From the NCBI RefSeq assembly GCF_946886105.1, contig NZ_CAMPHV010000011.1, positions 74,803 through 138,802 of the forward strand: DNA of 64,000 bases, written 5' to 3'. This DNA is from an uncultured Pseudomonas sp. Lineage in GTDB: Bacteria; Pseudomonadota; Gammaproteobacteria; Pseudomonadales; Pseudomonadaceae. Shown here piece after piece: positions 1-13,252 of the stretch (position 1 is its first letter; every line of letters starts with the position of its first letter). The notes beneath the pieces are model-generated. The model searched no databases, was not told the DNA's origin, and worked only from the letters and a program-made list of their open reading frames with translations. Position numbers and translations under genes: made by a program.

Positions 1-1143
1 ACCCACGAGATCATCGCCGCCAACCTCGACCGCTCGCCGATGTATTCCGGGGTCATCGAAGGCGTCGGCCCACGTTATTGCCCGTCGATCGAAGACAAGA
101 TCCACCGCTTCGCCGACAAGGACAGCCACCAGGTGTTTATCGAGCCCGAAGGGCTGAACACCCACGAGCTCTATCCCAACGGCATCTCCACCTCGCTACC
201 CTTCGACGTGCAATTGCAGCTGGTGCGCAGCATCCGCGGTATGGAGAACGCGCATATCGTGCGTCCCGGCTACGCCATCGAATACGACTATTTCGATCCG
301 CGCGACCTCAAGTACAGCCTGGAAACCAAAGTCATCGCCGGGCTGTTCTTCTCCGGGCAGATCAACGGCACCACCGGTTACGAAGAAGCCGGTGCCCAGG
401 GGCTGCTTGCTGGCTGCAACGCTGCGCTCCGCGCTCAGGGCAAGGACAGCTGGTGTCCGCGCCGCGACGAGGCCTACATCGGTGTGCTGGTCGACGACCT
501 GATCACCCTGGGTACCCAGGAGCCGTACCGCATGTTCACCTCGCGGGCCGAGTACCGCTTGATCCTGCGTGAAGACAACGCCGACCTACGCCTGACCGAG
601 AAAGGCCGCGAGCTGGGTTTGGTCGACGACGTGCGCTGGGCCGCGTTCGAAACCAAACGCGAAGCCATCGCGGTGGAAGAACAACGCCTGAAAAGCACCT
701 GGGTGCGACCCGGCACCGCCCAGGGCGAGGCGATCGCCGAACGCTTCGGCACGCCGCTGACCCACGAATACAACCTGCTCAACCTACTGTCGCGCCCGGA
801 GATCGACTACGCCGGCCTGGTGACCATCACCGGCGGCGGCGCCGAAGACCCGCAAGTCGCCGAGCAGGTCGAGATCAAAACCAAATACGCCGGTTATATC
901 GACCGCCAGCAGGATGAAATCGCCCGTCTGCGCGCCAGTGAAAACACCAAACTGCCGATCGATATCGATTACGCGGCGATTTCCGGTCTGTCCAAGGAAA
1001 TCCAGCACAAGCTCGGCAACAGCCGCCCGGAAACCCTCGGCCAGGCTTCGCGGATTCCCGGCGTCACCCCGGCGGCGATTTCCCTGCTGCTGATCCATCT
1101 GAAAAAACGTTCTGCCGGCCAGCAGTTGGAGCACAGCGCCTGA
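1..1143 (+). CDS. mnmG: MnmG (GidA), tRNA uridine 5-carboxymethylaminomethyl modification enzyme, 3' part
   Basis: The reading frame is open from the first base and ends in TGA at 1141-1143, giving the last 380 residues. The family is about 630 residues, so roughly the first 250 (most of the FAD-binding Rossmann region) lie outside the window. The segment [20 protein letters not shown] (here [20 protein letters not shown]) is the conserved GidA signature, and the C-terminal helical domain with [23 protein letters not shown] is typical. With MnmE the enzyme makes the cmnm5 modification at U34 of certain tRNAs. The stop overlaps the rsmG start (TGATG). Gene order mnmG-rsmG-parA-parB is the usual pseudomonad arrangement near the replication origin. 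Confidence 0.97.
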   Translation, partial: THEIIAANLDRSPMYSGVIEGVGPRYCPSIEDKIHRFADKDSHQVFIEPEGLNTHELYPNGISTSLPFDVQLQLVRSIRGMENAHIVRPGYAIEYDYFDPRDLKYSLETKVIAGLFFSGQINGTTGYEEAGAQGLLAGCNAALRAQGKDSWCPRRDEAYIGVLVDDLITLGTQEPYRMFTSRAEYRLILREDNADLRLTEKGRELGLVDDVRWAAFETKREAIAVEEQRLKSTWVRPGTAQGEAIAERFGTPLTHEYNLLNLLSRPEIDYAGLVTITGGGAEDPQVAEQVEIKTKYAGYIDRQQDEIARLRASENTKLPIDIDYAAISGLSKEIQHKLGNSRPETLGQASRIPGVTPAAISLLLIHLKKRSAGQQLEHSA

Positions 1144-1787
1144 TGTCGGTTAACACGCGGCATGCCGAAGAATTGGCCCGGGGCGCCCTGGAATTGGGGG
1201 TAGAGGTGTCGCCGCAGCAGCAGGTGCAGTTGCTCGCCTACCTGGCGCTGTTGATCAAGTGGAACAAGGCTTACAACCTCACCGCGGTGCGCGGCCCGGA
1301 CGAAATGGTCTCGCGCCATCTGCTCGATAGCCTGAGCGTGGTGCCTTACGTCGTCGATGGCGGGGATAACTGGCTGGATGTCGGCAGCGGCGGTGGCATG
1401 CCGGGGATTCCCCTGGCGATTCTGTTTCCCGAACGGCAATTCACCCTGCTCGACTCCAATGGCAAGAAAACCCGTTTTCTGACCCAGGTGAAACTGGAGC
1501 TGAAACTCGCCAACCTGCAGGTTATCCACAGTCGGGTCGAAGCCTTCGCGCCGGAGCAGCCGTTCGCTGGCATCATCTCGCGCGCGTTCAGTTCCCTGGA
1601 AGATTTCAGCAACTGGACGCGCCACCTGGGCGACGGGCAAACCCAGTGGTTGGCGATGAAAGGCGTGCACCCGGACGACGAACTGCAGGCCCTGCCTGCG
1701 GACTTTCGTCTCACCGCCACCCATGTGCTCAAGGTTCCCGGTTGCCAAGGTCAGCGCCATCTGCTGATACTGCGTCGCTCGGTCTAG
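1143..1787 (+). CDS. rsmG: RsmG (GidB), 16S rRNA m7G527 methyltransferase
   Basis: A 214-residue protein of normal family length. The SAM-binding motif [15 protein letters not shown], lies at residues 79-92, and the acidic [12 protein letters not shown] follows. [12 protein letters not shown] near residues 39-50 is the family N-terminal signature. RsmG methylates N7 of G527 in 16S rRNA using S-adenosylmethionine; loss of the family member gives low-level streptomycin resistance in other bacteria. It begins inside the mnmG stop codon, which suggests translational coupling, and parA follows after 12 bases. Confidence 0.97.
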   Translation: MSVNTRHAEELARGALELGVEVSPQQQVQLLAYLALLIKWNKAYNLTAVRGPDEMVSRHLLDSLSVVPYVVDGGDNWLDVGSGGGMPGIPLAILFPERQFTLLDSNGKKTRFLTQVKLELKLANLQVIHSRVEAFAPEQPFAGIISRAFSSLEDFSNWTRHLGDGQTQWLAMKGVHPDDELQALPADFRLTATHVLKVPGCQGQRHLLILRRSV

Positions 1788-1799
1788 GGGGAACGCAGC

Positions 1800-2588
1800 A
1801 TGGCTAAAGTATTCGCAATCGCTAACCAGAAAGGCGGCGTGGGCAAGACCACCACCTGCATCAATCTGGCCGCCTCGTTGGTGGCGACCAAGCGCCGGGT
1901 GTTGTTGATCGACCTCGACCCCCAGGGCAACGCGACCATGGGCAGTGGTGTCGACAAGCACGGTCTTGAGCACTCGATCTACGACGTGCTGATCGGCGAA
2001 TGCGATCTGGTCGAAGCCATGCAGTTTTCCGAACACGGCGGCTATCAGCTGCTGCCGGCCAACCGCGATCTGACCGCTGCGGAAGTTGCCCTGCTGGAAA
2101 TGAAAATGAAGGAGAGCCGCCTGCGTTATGCGCTGGCGCCGATCCGCGAAAACTACGATTACATCCTGATCGACTGCCCGCCGGCGCTGTCGATGCTGAC
2201 GATCAACGCCCTGGTCGCCGCCGATGGCGTGATCATCCCCATGCAGTGCGAGTATTACGCCCTCGAGGGCTTGAGCGACCTGGTCAACAGCATCCAGCGG
2301 ATCGCCCAGATGCTTAACCCGAACCTGAAGATCGAAGGCCTGCTGCGCACCATGTACGACCCGCGCATCAGCCTGACCAACGATGTCTCGGCGCAGCTCA
2401 AGCAGCACTTCCCCGATACGCTTTACCAAACCGTGATCCCGCGCAACGTGCGTTTGGCCGAGGCGCCCAGCTTCGGCATGCCGGCGCTGGTGTACGACAA
2501 GCAATCCCGTGGCGCCATTGCCTACCTGGCCCTGGCTGGCGAACTGGTTCGTCGTCAGCGCGCTGGCGCTCACACTGCAACCGCATAA
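1800..2588 (+). CDS. parA: ParA (Soj) chromosome-partition ATPase
   Basis: 262 residues. The deviant Walker A motif KGGVGKTT is at residues 11-18, followed by LIDLDPQGN and LIDCPPALS, the standard ParA/MinD set. A GGGGGA-like ribosome binding site precedes the ATG. ParA is a nucleoid-bound ATPase that moves ParB-parS complexes during chromosome segregation. It forms a pair with parB 12 bases downstream. The short chromosomal-type protein has no extra N-terminal HTH, unlike plasmid ParA proteins. Confidence 0.97.
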   Translation: MAKVFAIANQKGGVGKTTTCINLAASLVATKRRVLLIDLDPQGNATMGSGVDKHGLEHSIYDVLIGECDLVEAMQFSEHGGYQLLPANRDLTAAEVALLEMKMKESRLRYALAPIRENYDYILIDCPPALSMLTINALVAADGVIIPMQCEYYALEGLSDLVNSIQRIAQMLNPNLKIEGLLRTMYDPRISLTNDVSAQLKQHFPDTLYQTVIPRNVRLAEAPSFGMPALVYDKQSRGAIAYLALAGELVRRQRAGAHTATA

Positions 2589-2600
2589 GGAATTTTCTGC

Positions 2601-3473
2601 ATGGCAGCCAAGAAACGAGGGCTAGGACGAGGCTTGGACGCCCTGCTGGGTGGGACCACGGTCACCGCGTTGCAGCAGGAAGCCGCCGAGGCCGACAGCC
2701 GCGAACTGCAAAACCTGCCGCTCGACCTGATTCAGCGCGGCAAGTACCAGCCGCGTCGGGATATGGATCCCACCGCCCTGGAAGAACTCGCCCAGTCGAT
2801 CAAGACCCATGGGGTGATGCAGCCGATCGTGGTGCGTCCGTTGGACGGCGGCCGTTTCGAGATCGTCGCTGGCGAGCGGCGTTGGCGCGCCAGTCAGCAG
2901 GCCGGTCTGGAGAGGATCCCGGCGATGGTGCGCGAGTTGCCGGACGAAGCGGCGATCGCCATGGCGCTGATCGAGAACATCCAGCGTGAAGACCTCAACC
3001 CGATCGAAGAAGCCATGGCCTTGCAGCGCCTGCAGCAGGAGTTCCAGCTGACCCAGCAGCAAGTCGCCGATGCCGTGGGCAAGTCGCGGGTGACCATCAG
3101 CAATCTGTTGCGCCTTATCGCCTTGCCGGAGGAGATCAAAACCCTGCTTTCCCATGGCGATCTGGAAATGGGCCACGCCCGCGCTTTGCTCGGTTTACCG
3201 GCTGAGCAACAGGTCGAAGGGGCGCGACATGTTGTCGCACGCGGGCTGACCGTGCGCCAAACTGAGGCACTGGTACGGCAATGGTTGAACGGCAAACCCA
3301 AGGTCGAAGCAGCGGTCAAGGCCGACCCGGATATCAGCCGCCTGGAGCAGCGCCTGGCCGAGCGCCTGGGCTCGCCGGTGCAAATCAAGCACGGGCAAAA
3401 GGGCAAGGGCCAATTGGTGATCCGCTACAGCTCACTGGATGAGTTGCAAGGCGTATTGGCGCACATTCGCTGA
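2601..3473 (+). CDS. parB: ParB (Spo0J) partition protein, parS-binding CTPase
   Basis: 290 residues. The N-terminal peptide KKRGLGRGLDALLGG, which contacts ParA, is intact. The CTP-binding box GERRWRA is at residues 91-97, ENIQREDLNPIEEA follows, and the HTH LTQQQVADAVGKSRVTISN recognises parS. ParB loads at parS sites, spreads as a CTP-dependent clamp and recruits SMC. I found no full 16-bp parS palindrome in this window, so its binding sites must lie elsewhere. A RBS (AAGGAATT) precedes the start. Confidence 0.97.
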   Translation: MAAKKRGLGRGLDALLGGTTVTALQQEAAEADSRELQNLPLDLIQRGKYQPRRDMDPTALEELAQSIKTHGVMQPIVVRPLDGGRFEIVAGERRWRASQQAGLERIPAMVRELPDEAAIAMALIENIQREDLNPIEEAMALQRLQQEFQLTQQQVADAVGKSRVTISNLLRLIALPEEIKTLLSHGDLEMGHARALLGLPAEQQVEGARHVVARGLTVRQTEALVRQWLNGKPKVEAAVKADPDISRLEQRLAERLGSPVQIKHGQKGKGQLVIRYSSLDELQGVLAHIR

Positions 3474-3518
3474 AACAACTGCACATGTAGCGAGCAGTCG
3501 GAAATAACTACCTGGCAG

Positions 3519-3547
3519 TTGAACGGGTACCGAACCCCCCCTATACT
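3519..3547 (+). promoter_or_regulatory. Likely sigma70 promoter of the ATP synthase operon
   Basis: A -35 box TTGAAC (3519-3524) and a -10 box TATACT (3542-3547) are separated by exactly 17 bases. They lie about 85 bases upstream of the chosen atpI start, in the 159-base gap after parB. The transcription start is predicted near 3554. This is inferred from consensus match only. Confidence 0.6.
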
Positions 3548-3632
3548 CTGCGCGCATTTCATCGGGCACAAAGTATGCCAAGTCCTTGTTCATCGGGGCG
3601 GAGACCAGCAGTCCGATCGTAGGAAATTGAAG

Positions 3633-4924
<1,292 letters not shown>

Positions 4925-5075
4925 CAGGACAACGCGCATCTGCCGGCCTTCTCCTCTTGGAGGAGGCACTGGAAACCAGGTGTCGCGGCTGTTGGTGGAC
5001 GCCCAGACGGGCAAGCTCCAAACGATTTTGCTTTACCGCTTTACCCTTAGAAAACCTTAAACCAATACGACGTAA

Positions 5076-5345
<270 letters not shown>

Positions 5346-5397
5346 TCCTCGATCTTTTTGAGGTTATGAACGGACAACGAACGAGCGAGGTATTGGC

Positions 5398-5868
5398 GTG
5401 AACATTAATGCAACCTTGATTGGCCAATCCGTTGCCTTTTTCATCTTCGTGATGTTCTGCATGAAGTACGTATGGCCTCCGGTCATTACGGCTCTGCAGG
5501 AACGTCAGAAGAAGATTGCAGATGGATTGGACGCTGCCAGCCGTGCGGCTCGTGACCTGGAGTTGGCCCAAGAGAAAGCGGGTCAGCAACTGCGCGAAGC
5601 CAAAGGCCAGGCGGCTGAAATCATCGAGCAAGCCAAGAAGCGCGGAACGCAGATCGTCGACGAAGCCCGTGAACAGGCCCGTGTCGAAGCTGACCGCGTG
5701 AAGGCTCAGGCTCAGGCCGAGATCGAACAGGAAATCAACAGCGTCAAAGACGCGCTGCGCGCCCAATTGGGTAGCCTGGCCGTCAGCGGTGCCGAGAAGA
5801 TCCTGGGCGCATCCATCGACCAAAACGCGCATGCGGAGCTGGTTTCCAAACTGGCAGCCGAAATTTAA
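5398..5868 (+). CDS. atpF: ATP synthase Fo subunit b
   Basis: 156 residues starting at GTG (5398), chosen because [21 protein letters not shown] is the family N-terminus and a GAGCGAGG precedes it. One N-terminal membrane helix is followed by a long charged coiled coil (about residues 30-125) that dimerises as the peripheral stalk and binds delta. It sits between atpE and atpH as in other proteobacteria. Confidence 0.97.
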   Translation: MNINATLIGQSVAFFIFVMFCMKYVWPPVITALQERQKKIADGLDAASRAARDLELAQEKAGQQLREAKGQAAEIIEQAKKRGTQIVDEAREQARVEADRVKAQAQAEIEQEINSVKDALRAQLGSLAVSGAEKILGASIDQNAHAELVSKLAAEI

Positions 5869-5882
5869 GCGAGGGCGCGATC

Positions 5883-6419
5883 ATGGCAGAACTGACCACG
5901 CTGGCCCGACCTTACGCTAAGGCTGCTTTCGAGTACGCCCAGGCCCACCAGCAACTGGCCAATTGGTCAGCCATGCTCGGCCTGGCTGCTGCGGTGTCGC
6001 AAGACGACACCATCCAGCGCGTGCTCGGCGCTCCGCGTCTGACGAGTACAGATAAGGCCACCACCTTTGTCGAGGTGTGTGGTGACAAGTTCGACGCCCA
6101 GGTACGCAATTTCATTCACATCGTCGCCGAAAACGATCGCCTGGCGCTATTGCCGGAGATCGTCGAACTGTTCGAGCTGTACAAAGCCGAACAGGAAAAA
6201 TCGATCGACGTGGATGTCACCAGTGCCTTCGCATTGAGCGATGAACAGCAAGACAAACTCGCCAAGGTTCTCAGTGCACGGCTCGGCCGAGAAGTGCGTC
6301 TGCACGCCGCGGAGGATGCCACCCTGATCGGTGGTGTCGTGATCCGCGCCGGCGACCTGGTTATCGATGGCTCAGTTCGCGGCAAAATCGCGAAGCTGGC
6401 CGAAGCATTGAAATCTTGA
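5883..6419 (+). CDS. atpH: ATP synthase F1 subunit delta
   Basis: 178 residues. [19 protein letters not shown] is the family N-terminus, with the helical bundle that caps the alpha N-termini. The C-terminal part [32 protein letters not shown] binds the b-subunit dimer. It joins the stator stalk to F1. The gene follows atpF by 14 bases and precedes atpA by 21. Confidence 0.97.
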   Translation: MAELTTLARPYAKAAFEYAQAHQQLANWSAMLGLAAAVSQDDTIQRVLGAPRLTSTDKATTFVEVCGDKFDAQVRNFIHIVAENDRLALLPEIVELFELYKAEQEKSIDVDVTSAFALSDEQQDKLAKVLSARLGREVRLHAAEDATLIGGVVIRAGDLVIDGSVRGKIAKLAEALKS

Positions 6420-6440
6420 GTTTGAAGGGGCAGCAGAGCT

Positions 6441-7985
6441 ATGCAGCAACTCAATCCTTCCGAAATTAGTGAAATCATCAAGGGGCGTATCGAGAAACTC
6501 GATGTCGCCTCTCAAGCCCGTAACGAAGGCACGATCGTCAGCGTTTCCGACGGTATCGTGCGTATTCACGGTCTCGCCGACGTTATGTACGGCGAAATGA
6601 TCGAGTTCCCGGGCGGCGTCTACGGTATGGCCCTGAACCTGGAGCAAGACTCTGTAGGTGCCGTAATCCTGGGTGCTTACACCAGCCTTGCCGAAGGCAT
6701 GAGCGCCAAGTGCACCGGCCGCATCCTGGAAGTTCCGGTTGGTCCGGAACTGCTCGGTCGCGTCGTCGATGCCCTGGGTAACCCGATCGACGGCAAAGGC
6801 CCGATCAACGCTCAAGCCAGCGACGCCGTCGAAAAAGTGGCGCCGGGCGTGATCTGGCGTAAGTCGGTCGACCAGCCGGTGCAAACCGGTTACAAGTCGG
6901 TCGATGCCATGATCCCGGTAGGCCGTGGCCAGCGCGAGCTGATCATCGGTGACCGTCAGATCGGTAAAACCGCTCTGGCCATCGACGCCATCATCAACCA
7001 GAAAAACAGCGGCATTAAGTGCGTCTACGTCGCGGTCGGTCAGAAGCAGTCGACCATCGCCAACGTGGTACGCAAGCTGGAAGAGAACGGCGCGCTGGCC
7101 AACACCATCGTGGTGGCCGCTTCCGCTTCCGAATCCGCTGCACTGCAGTTCATTGCACCGTACGCCGGTTGCACCATGGGCGAATACTTCCGTGACCGCG
7201 GCGAAGACGCGCTGATCGTTTATGACGATCTGTCCAAGCAAGCCGTGGCTTATCGTCAGATTTCCCTGCTGCTGCGCCGTCCGCCAGGCCGTGAAGCCTA
7301 CCCGGGCGACGTGTTCTATCTCCACAGCCGTCTGCTGGAGCGTGCATCGCGCGTTTCCGAAGAGTACGTCGAGAAGTTCACCAATGGCGCGGTAACCGGC
7401 AAAACCGGTTCCCTGACTGCCCTGCCGATCATCGAAACCCAGGCTGGCGACGTTTCCGCGTTCGTTCCGACCAACGTGATCTCGATCACCGACGGTCAGA
7501 TCTTCCTGGAATCGGCCATGTTCAACTCGGGCATCCGTCCGGCGGTCAACGCCGGTATTTCGGTATCCCGCGTCGGTGGTGCCGCACAGACCAAGATCAT
7601 CAAGAAGCTTTCCGGTGGTATCCGTACCGCTCTGGCTCAGTACCGTGAACTGGCGGCATTCGCCCAGTTCGCCTCTGACCTGGACGAAGCCACCCGCAAG
7701 CAGCTCGAGCATGGTCAGCGCGTTACCGAGCTGATGAAGCAGAAGCAATACGCGCCCATGTCGATCGCCGACATGTCGCTGTCGCTGTATGCCGCTGAGC
7801 GTGGTTTCCTGCAGGACATCGAAGTCGCCAAAGTCGGCGCGTTCGAACAAGCCCTGATCGCTTACTTCAACCGGGATCACGCCGCATTGCTGGCGAAGAT
7901 CAACGAGAAGGGTGACTTTAACGACGAAATCGACGCGGGCCTGAAGGCCGGTATCGAGAAGTTCAAGGCCACCCAAACCTGGTAA
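6441..7985 (+). CDS. atpA: ATP synthase F1 subunit alpha
   Basis: 514 residues. The P-loop GDRQIGKTA is near residues 172-180, and the arginine finger region lies near [11 protein letters not shown]. Alpha carries the non-catalytic nucleotide sites and alternates with beta in the F1 hexamer. [17 protein letters not shown] at the N-terminus is the delta-binding segment. A long antisense reading frame over this gene is a codon-bias shadow. Confidence 0.98.
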   Translation: MQQLNPSEISEIIKGRIEKLDVASQARNEGTIVSVSDGIVRIHGLADVMYGEMIEFPGGVYGMALNLEQDSVGAVILGAYTSLAEGMSAKCTGRILEVPVGPELLGRVVDALGNPIDGKGPINAQASDAVEKVAPGVIWRKSVDQPVQTGYKSVDAMIPVGRGQRELIIGDRQIGKTALAIDAIINQKNSGIKCVYVAVGQKQSTIANVVRKLEENGALANTIVVAASASESAALQFIAPYAGCTMGEYFRDRGEDALIVYDDLSKQAVAYRQISLLLRRPPGREAYPGDVFYLHSRLLERASRVSEEYVEKFTNGAVTGKTGSLTALPIIETQAGDVSAFVPTNVISITDGQIFLESAMFNSGIRPAVNAGISVSRVGGAAQTKIIKKLSGGIRTALAQYRELAAFAQFASDLDEATRKQLEHGQRVTELMKQKQYAPMSIADMSLSLYAAERGFLQDIEVAKVGAFEQALIAYFNRDHAALLAKINEKGDFNDEIDAGLKAGIEKFKATQTW

Positions 7986-7993
7986 GCCGCAGT

Positions 7994-8011
7994 GGGGACC
8001 GCGAGGTCCCC
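7994..8011 (+). other. Intercistronic RNA hairpin with GNRA loop, atpA-atpG
   Basis: GGGGACC (7994-8000), loop GCGA (8001-8004), GGTCCCC (8005-8011): a perfect 7-bp stem closed by a GNRA tetraloop in the 50-base spacer. There is no U-run after it, so it is probably an mRNA stability or processing element rather than a terminator. A partner of the same design lies between atpD and atpC. Confidence 0.55.
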
Positions 8012-8035
8012 GCTTGCTAACCCGATAGGTGTCAA

Positions 8036-8896
8036 ATGGCAGGCGCAAAAGAGATTCGCAGCAAGATTGCGAGCATCAAAAGCACGCAGAAGATCACCAG
8101 CGCCATGGAGAAGGTGGCGGTCAGCAAAATGCGCAAAGCACAACAGCGCATGGCTGCTAGCCGTCCCTACGCGGAACGTATCCGCCAGGTTATCGGTCAT
8201 CTGGCCAACGCCAACCCGGAATACCGCCACCCGTTCATGATCGAGCGCGAAGTCAAGCGCGTCGGTTATGTCGTGGTGAGCAGCGACCGTGGTCTGTGCG
8301 GTGGTCTGAACACCAACCTGTTCAAGGCTCTGGTCAAGGACATGGCGAGAAATCGCGAGCAAGGCGTGGAGATCGATCTCTGCGTGGTTGGCAGCAAGGG
8401 TGCGGCATTCTTCCGCAACTTTGGTGGCAATATCGTTGCTGCGATCAGCCACCTGGGCGAAGAACCGTCGATCAATGATCTGATCGGTAGCGTCAAGGTC
8501 ATGCTCGATGCTCACCTCGATGGTCGCATCGATCGTCTGTCCGTGGTCTCGAACAAGTTCATCAATACCATGACGCAACAGCCGACGGTGGAGCAGTTGA
8601 TTCCGCTGGTGGCCGATCCGGATCAGGAACTCAAGCATCACTGGGACTACCTCTACGAACCCGACGCCAAGGAGCTGCTGGACGGCTTGATGGTGCGTTA
8701 CGTGGAGTCGCAGGTATACCAGGCGGTGGTCGAGAACAACGCGGCTGAACAAGCGGCGCGGATGATCGCGATGAAGAACGCCACCGACAACGCTGGCGAT
8801 CTGATCAAAGACCTTCAGTTGGTTTACAACAAGGCGCGTCAGGCAGCGATCACCCAGGAAATTTCGGAAATCGTCGGCGGCGCTGCCGCGGTTTAA
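8036..8896 (+). CDS. atpG: ATP synthase F1 subunit gamma
   Basis: 286 residues. [20 protein letters not shown] at the N-terminus and the C-terminal helix ending in [20 protein letters not shown] form the rotor coiled coil inside alpha3beta3. [16 protein letters not shown] is the conserved middle segment. Gamma couples c-ring rotation to the catalytic beta sites. Confidence 0.97.
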   Translation: MAGAKEIRSKIASIKSTQKITSAMEKVAVSKMRKAQQRMAASRPYAERIRQVIGHLANANPEYRHPFMIEREVKRVGYVVVSSDRGLCGGLNTNLFKALVKDMARNREQGVEIDLCVVGSKGAAFFRNFGGNIVAAISHLGEEPSINDLIGSVKVMLDAHLDGRIDRLSVVSNKFINTMTQQPTVEQLIPLVADPDQELKHHWDYLYEPDAKELLDGLMVRYVESQVYQAVVENNAAEQAARMIAMKNATDNAGDLIKDLQLVYNKARQAAITQEISEIVGGAAAV

Positions 8897-10303
<1,407 letters not shown>

Positions 10304-10311
10304 TCACCCGT

Positions 10312-10329
10312 GCGCCCGGCAACGGGCGC
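10312..10329 (+). other. Intercistronic RNA hairpin with GNRA loop, atpD-atpC
   Basis: GCGCCCG (10312-10318), loop GCAA (10319-10322), CGGGCGC (10323-10329): a perfect 7-bp stem with a GNRA tetraloop between atpD and atpC. It has the same stem length and loop class as the atpA-atpG hairpin. It probably adjusts transcript stability, since atpC product is needed at one copy against three of beta; this is inference. Confidence 0.55.
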
Positions 10330-10386
10330 TTACGGTCTGTTTGAGCGCACAATGGCGTTCGAGCGGATCGATACGTGAGGTTAGAC

Positions 10387-10812
10387 ATGGCTATGACAGT
10401 CCATTGCGACATCGTCAGCGCAGAAGGCGAGATCTTCTCCGGTCTGGTCGAGATGGTGATTGCGCACGGCAACCTGGGTGATATGGGTATCGCTCCAGGC
10501 CACGCGCCGCTGATCACCGACCTCAAACCGGGTCCGATTCGTCTGGTCAAACAGGGTGGCGAAACCGAGGTGTTCTACATCTCCGGTGGCTTCCTGGAAG
10601 TTCAGCCGAGTGTGGTGAAAGTTCTCGCCGATACCGTGCAGCGTGCTGCCGATATCGACGAAGCTGCTGCTCAGGAAGCCCTCAGGGCTGCCGAGAAGGC
10701 CTTGAACGAGAAGGGCGCGGAGTTCGATTACGGTTCCGCAGCCGCTCACCTGGCCGAAGTCGCAGCTCAGTTGCGCACCGTTCAGCAACTGCGCAAGAAG
10801 TTCGGCGGCTAA
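10387..10812 (+). CDS. atpC: ATP synthase F1 subunit epsilon
   Basis: 141 residues from the ATG at 10387 ([19 protein letters not shown]), the family N-terminus; an upstream in-frame start at 10375 would add four residues. An N-terminal beta-sandwich contains the [19 protein letters not shown] signature, and the C-terminal two-helix hairpin (about residues 90-138) acts as the regulatory arm. It is the last gene of the operon, followed by a terminator. Confidence 0.96.
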   Translation: MAMTVHCDIVSAEGEIFSGLVEMVIAHGNLGDMGIAPGHAPLITDLKPGPIRLVKQGGETEVFYISGGFLEVQPSVVKVLADTVQRAADIDEAAAQEALRAAEKALNEKGAEFDYGSAAAHLAEVAAQLRTVQQLRKKFGG

Positions 10813-10839
10813 CAGGCTTCCACTTCATCGCGAACGAGT

Positions 10840-10868
10840 AAAAGGGTAGCCTTGGCTACCCTTTTTCT
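10840..10868 (+). terminator. Rho-independent terminator of the atp operon
   Basis: GGGTAGCC (10844-10851), loop TT, GGCTACCC (10854-10861), flanked by AAAA upstream and a T-run downstream. It is 28 bases after the atpC stop. Confidence 0.88.
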
Positions 10869-10924
10869 TTTTCCGCTTCCCGCCCCGGCGCTTGCTCCAC
10901 GGGGCCGTTCAGGATCTACCGTCT

Positions 10925-12283
10925 ATGTCCCTCGATATCGTGATTCTCGCCGCCGGCCAAGGCACCCGCATGCGTTCGGCATTGCCGAAGGTGCTGCACC
11001 CGGTTGCCGGCAAATCCATGCTCGGCCATGTCATCGACAGCGCACGTCAGCTGCAACCGCAAGGCATTCATGTGGTGATCGGTCACGGCGCGGAGTTGGT
11101 GCGCGAGCGACTGGCGGGCGACGACCTGAACTTCGTTCTGCAAAGCGAACAACTGGGCACCGGCCACGCCGTGGCCCAGGCCTTGCCGGCGTTGAGCGCC
11201 GAGCGGGTGCTGATTCTTTACGGCGATGTGCCGCTGATCGAAGTGGAAACCCTGCAGCGCCTGCTGCAGCAGGCCAATGATCGGCAACTGGGACTGTTGA
11301 CGGTCAACCTGAACGACCCCACCGGCTATGGCCGAATCGTTCGCGATGGCAACGGTGTGGTCAACGCCATCGTCGAACACAAGGACGCCACGCCCGAGCA
11401 ACGGCAAATCCGTGAAGGTAACACCGGCATTCTCGCCGTACCGGGCAAGCACCTGGGCGACTGGCTGGGGCGGCTGTCCAACAGCAACGCCCAGGGCGAG
11501 TACTACCTGACCGACGTAATCGCCATGGCGGTGGCCGATGGTCTGGTGGTGGCCACCGAGCAGGCGGCCGACGAAATGGAAGTGTTGGGGGCCAATGACC
11601 GTATCCAGCTCGCGCAACTGGAGCGTCATTACCAGTACCGCGCCGCGCGCCGCTTGATGGTGCAAGGCGTAACCCTGATCGACCCGGCGCGTTTCGACCT
11701 GCGTGGCGAAGTGAGCGTGGGCCGCGACGTATCGATCGATATCAACGTGATCCTCGAAGGTCGCGTGGTCATCGAAGATGGCGTGCAGATCGGCGCGAAC
11801 TGCGTGATCAAGAACAGTACGTTGCGTAAAGGCGCCATCGTCAAAGCCAACAGCCATCTCGACGGAGCCGAAATGGGCGAGGGCAGCGACTGCGGTCCGT
11901 TCGCCCGTCTGCGCCCCGGCAGCGTACTCGGTGCAAAGGCGCATGTCGGCAACTTCGTCGAGCTGAAGAATGCCGTACTTGGCGAAGGCGCCAAGGCCGG
12001 CCACCTGAGTTATCTGGGTGACGCCGAGATAGGCGCGCGCAGCAATATCGGCGCCGGCACCATCACCTGTAATTACGATGGCGCCAACAAGTTCAGGACG
12101 GTATTGGGCGAAGACGTGTTTATCGGTTCCAACAGCGCCCTGGTCGCGCCGGTGATTCTTGGCGACCGCGCCACCACCGGCGCGGGTTCGGTGGTGACCA
12201 GCGATGTGCCGACCGATAGCCTGGCCGTTGGCCGCGCCAAGCAGCGCAATATCGAAGGTTGGAAACGCCCGACCAAGAAATGA
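10925..12283 (+). CDS. glmU: GlmU, bifunctional GlcN-1-P acetyltransferase / UDP-GlcNAc pyrophosphorylase
   Basis: 452 residues from the ATG at 10925 ([18 protein letters not shown]). The N-terminal nucleotidyltransferase carries the LAAGxGTRM motif and the K of [11 protein letters not shown]. The C-terminal half is a left-handed beta-helix acyltransferase with hexapeptide repeats, [11 protein letters not shown] and [11 protein letters not shown]. It makes UDP-GlcNAc for peptidoglycan and LPS in the cytoplasm. An upstream in-frame start at 10892 is disfavoured because it adds residues absent from the family. Confidence 0.97.
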   Translation: MSLDIVILAAGQGTRMRSALPKVLHPVAGKSMLGHVIDSARQLQPQGIHVVIGHGAELVRERLAGDDLNFVLQSEQLGTGHAVAQALPALSAERVLILYGDVPLIEVETLQRLLQQANDRQLGLLTVNLNDPTGYGRIVRDGNGVVNAIVEHKDATPEQRQIREGNTGILAVPGKHLGDWLGRLSNSNAQGEYYLTDVIAMAVADGLVVATEQAADEMEVLGANDRIQLAQLERHYQYRAARRLMVQGVTLIDPARFDLRGEVSVGRDVSIDINVILEGRVVIEDGVQIGANCVIKNSTLRKGAIVKANSHLDGAEMGEGSDCGPFARLRPGSVLGAKAHVGNFVELKNAVLGEGAKAGHLSYLGDAEIGARSNIGAGTITCNYDGANKFRTVLGEDVFIGSNSALVAPVILGDRATTGAGSVVTSDVPTDSLAVGRAKQRNIEGWKRPTKK

Positions 12284-12292
12284 TGCTGCCCG

Positions 12293-12324
12293 GATGGGTT
12301 AGCCGCGTATCGGTCTAGCCCATC
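12293..12324 (+). other. Stem-loop after glmU
   Basis: GATGGGTTAG (12293-12302) and CTAGCCCATC (12315-12324) can pair over 10 bp with one G-U. No T-run follows, so it may be a Rho-type or stability hairpin rather than an intrinsic terminator. Confidence 0.35.
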
Positions 12325-12410
12325 ACTTGGTCAGCGATGGGGATCGCTGAACTCAAGCTGTGCGGCCCGATCATCAAGGTGGCCTTGGCCGCCTTTGGTC
12401 GTTTTATGGG

Positions 12411-12465
12411 TTGACGTAAAAGCTTCATTAGGTTTTGATTCGCGCTTGTAACTTTCGAATCGAAA
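12411..12465 (+). promoter_or_regulatory. Candidate promoter and operator of the deoR-type gene
   Basis: TTGACG (12411-12416) could be a -35 with TTTGAT (12434-12439) as a weak -10 at 17 bases. Just before the start codon is the perfect 13-base palindrome TTTCGA-A-TCGAAA (12453-12465). DeoR-family regulators often bind TTTCG-containing repeats, so autoregulation is plausible but inferred. Confidence 0.4.
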
Positions 12466-12471
12466 CTTAGC

Positions 12472-13242
12472 ATGTCGAAACGCAACACACCGCAACGTCG
12501 CCATACCATTCTCGCCCTGCTCGCCGAGCAGGGTGAAGTGAGCGTGGACGAGTTGTCGAAAGCCTTCGCCACTTCGGAAGTGACCATTCGCAAAGACCTC
12601 GCCGCCCTGGAGAAGAACGGCCTGTTGCTGCGCCGCTATGGCGGTGCGGTGCCCATGCCGCAGGAGTTGATCGGCGACGGTAGCCAGCCGGTTTCCCAGT
12701 ACAAGCAGGCGATCGCCCGCGCGGCTGTGGCGCGGATTCGCGAGCATGCGCGGATCATCGTCGACAGCGGCACCACCACCGCGGCGATGATTCCCCAACT
12801 GGGCCATAAGCCGGGCCTGGTGGTGATGACCAATTCGCTGAACGTGGCGCGCGCCCTCAGCGAGCTGGAACACGAGCCGGTGCTGTTGATGACCGGCGGC
12901 ACCTGGGACCCGCATTCGGAGTCGTTCCAAGGCCAGGTCGCCGAGCAGGTGCTGCGTTCCTACGATTTCGATCAGCTGTTTATCGGTGCCGACGGCATCG
13001 ACCTGGCCCGTGGCACCACCACCTTCAACGAACTGCTTGGCCTGTCGCGGGTGATGGCCGAGGTCGCGCGCGAAGTGGTGGTGATGGTCGAGAGCGACAA
13101 GATCGGCCGCAAGATTCCCAATCTGGAGCTGCCTTGGAGCAGCATCCATACCCTGATCACCGACGAGCGCCTCAGCGATGAGGCCCGTGAACAATTGACG
13201 GCGCGCGGAGTGAACTTGATCTGCGCCGCCGTGGACGCTTAA
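12472..13242 (+). CDS. DeoR-family transcriptional regulator next to glmS
   Basis: 256 residues. The N-terminal winged HTH (about residues 5-60) has [20 protein letters not shown] and LRRYGGAV, both diagnostic of DeoR/GlpR. The C-terminal sugar-phosphate sensor domain (DeoRC) has [11 protein letters not shown] and [15 protein letters not shown]. It ends 10 bases before glmS and is probably cotranscribed. By position it is the likely regulator of amino-sugar synthesis, responding to a hexosamine phosphate; the ligand is inferred. A candidate operator overlaps its leader. Confidence 0.88.
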   Translation: MSKRNTPQRRHTILALLAEQGEVSVDELSKAFATSEVTIRKDLAALEKNGLLLRRYGGAVPMPQELIGDGSQPVSQYKQAIARAAVARIREHARIIVDSGTTTAAMIPQLGHKPGLVVMTNSLNVARALSELEHEPVLLMTGGTWDPHSESFQGQVAEQVLRSYDFDQLFIGADGIDLARGTTTFNELLGLSRVMAEVAREVVVMVESDKIGRKIPNLELPWSSIHTLITDERLSDEAREQLTARGVNLICAAVDA

Positions 13243-13252
13243 GGAGAAGACT

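Noticed and set aside
1259..1275. Possible parS site near TGGAAC in rsmG
   Set aside because: Only half of the palindrome TGTTCCACGTGGAACA is present; the other arm does not match. The TGTTCCACG at 50941 is likewise only a half.
969..2573. Long minus-strand open frame over rsmG and parA
   Set aside because: Gln/His-rich composition and complete overlap with known genes; a codon-bias shadow.
6372..8048. Long open frame on the minus strand over atpA (558 codons)
   Set aside because: It mirrors atpA codon bias in a high-GC genome, has no RBS or recognisable domain, and overlaps a certain gene fully.
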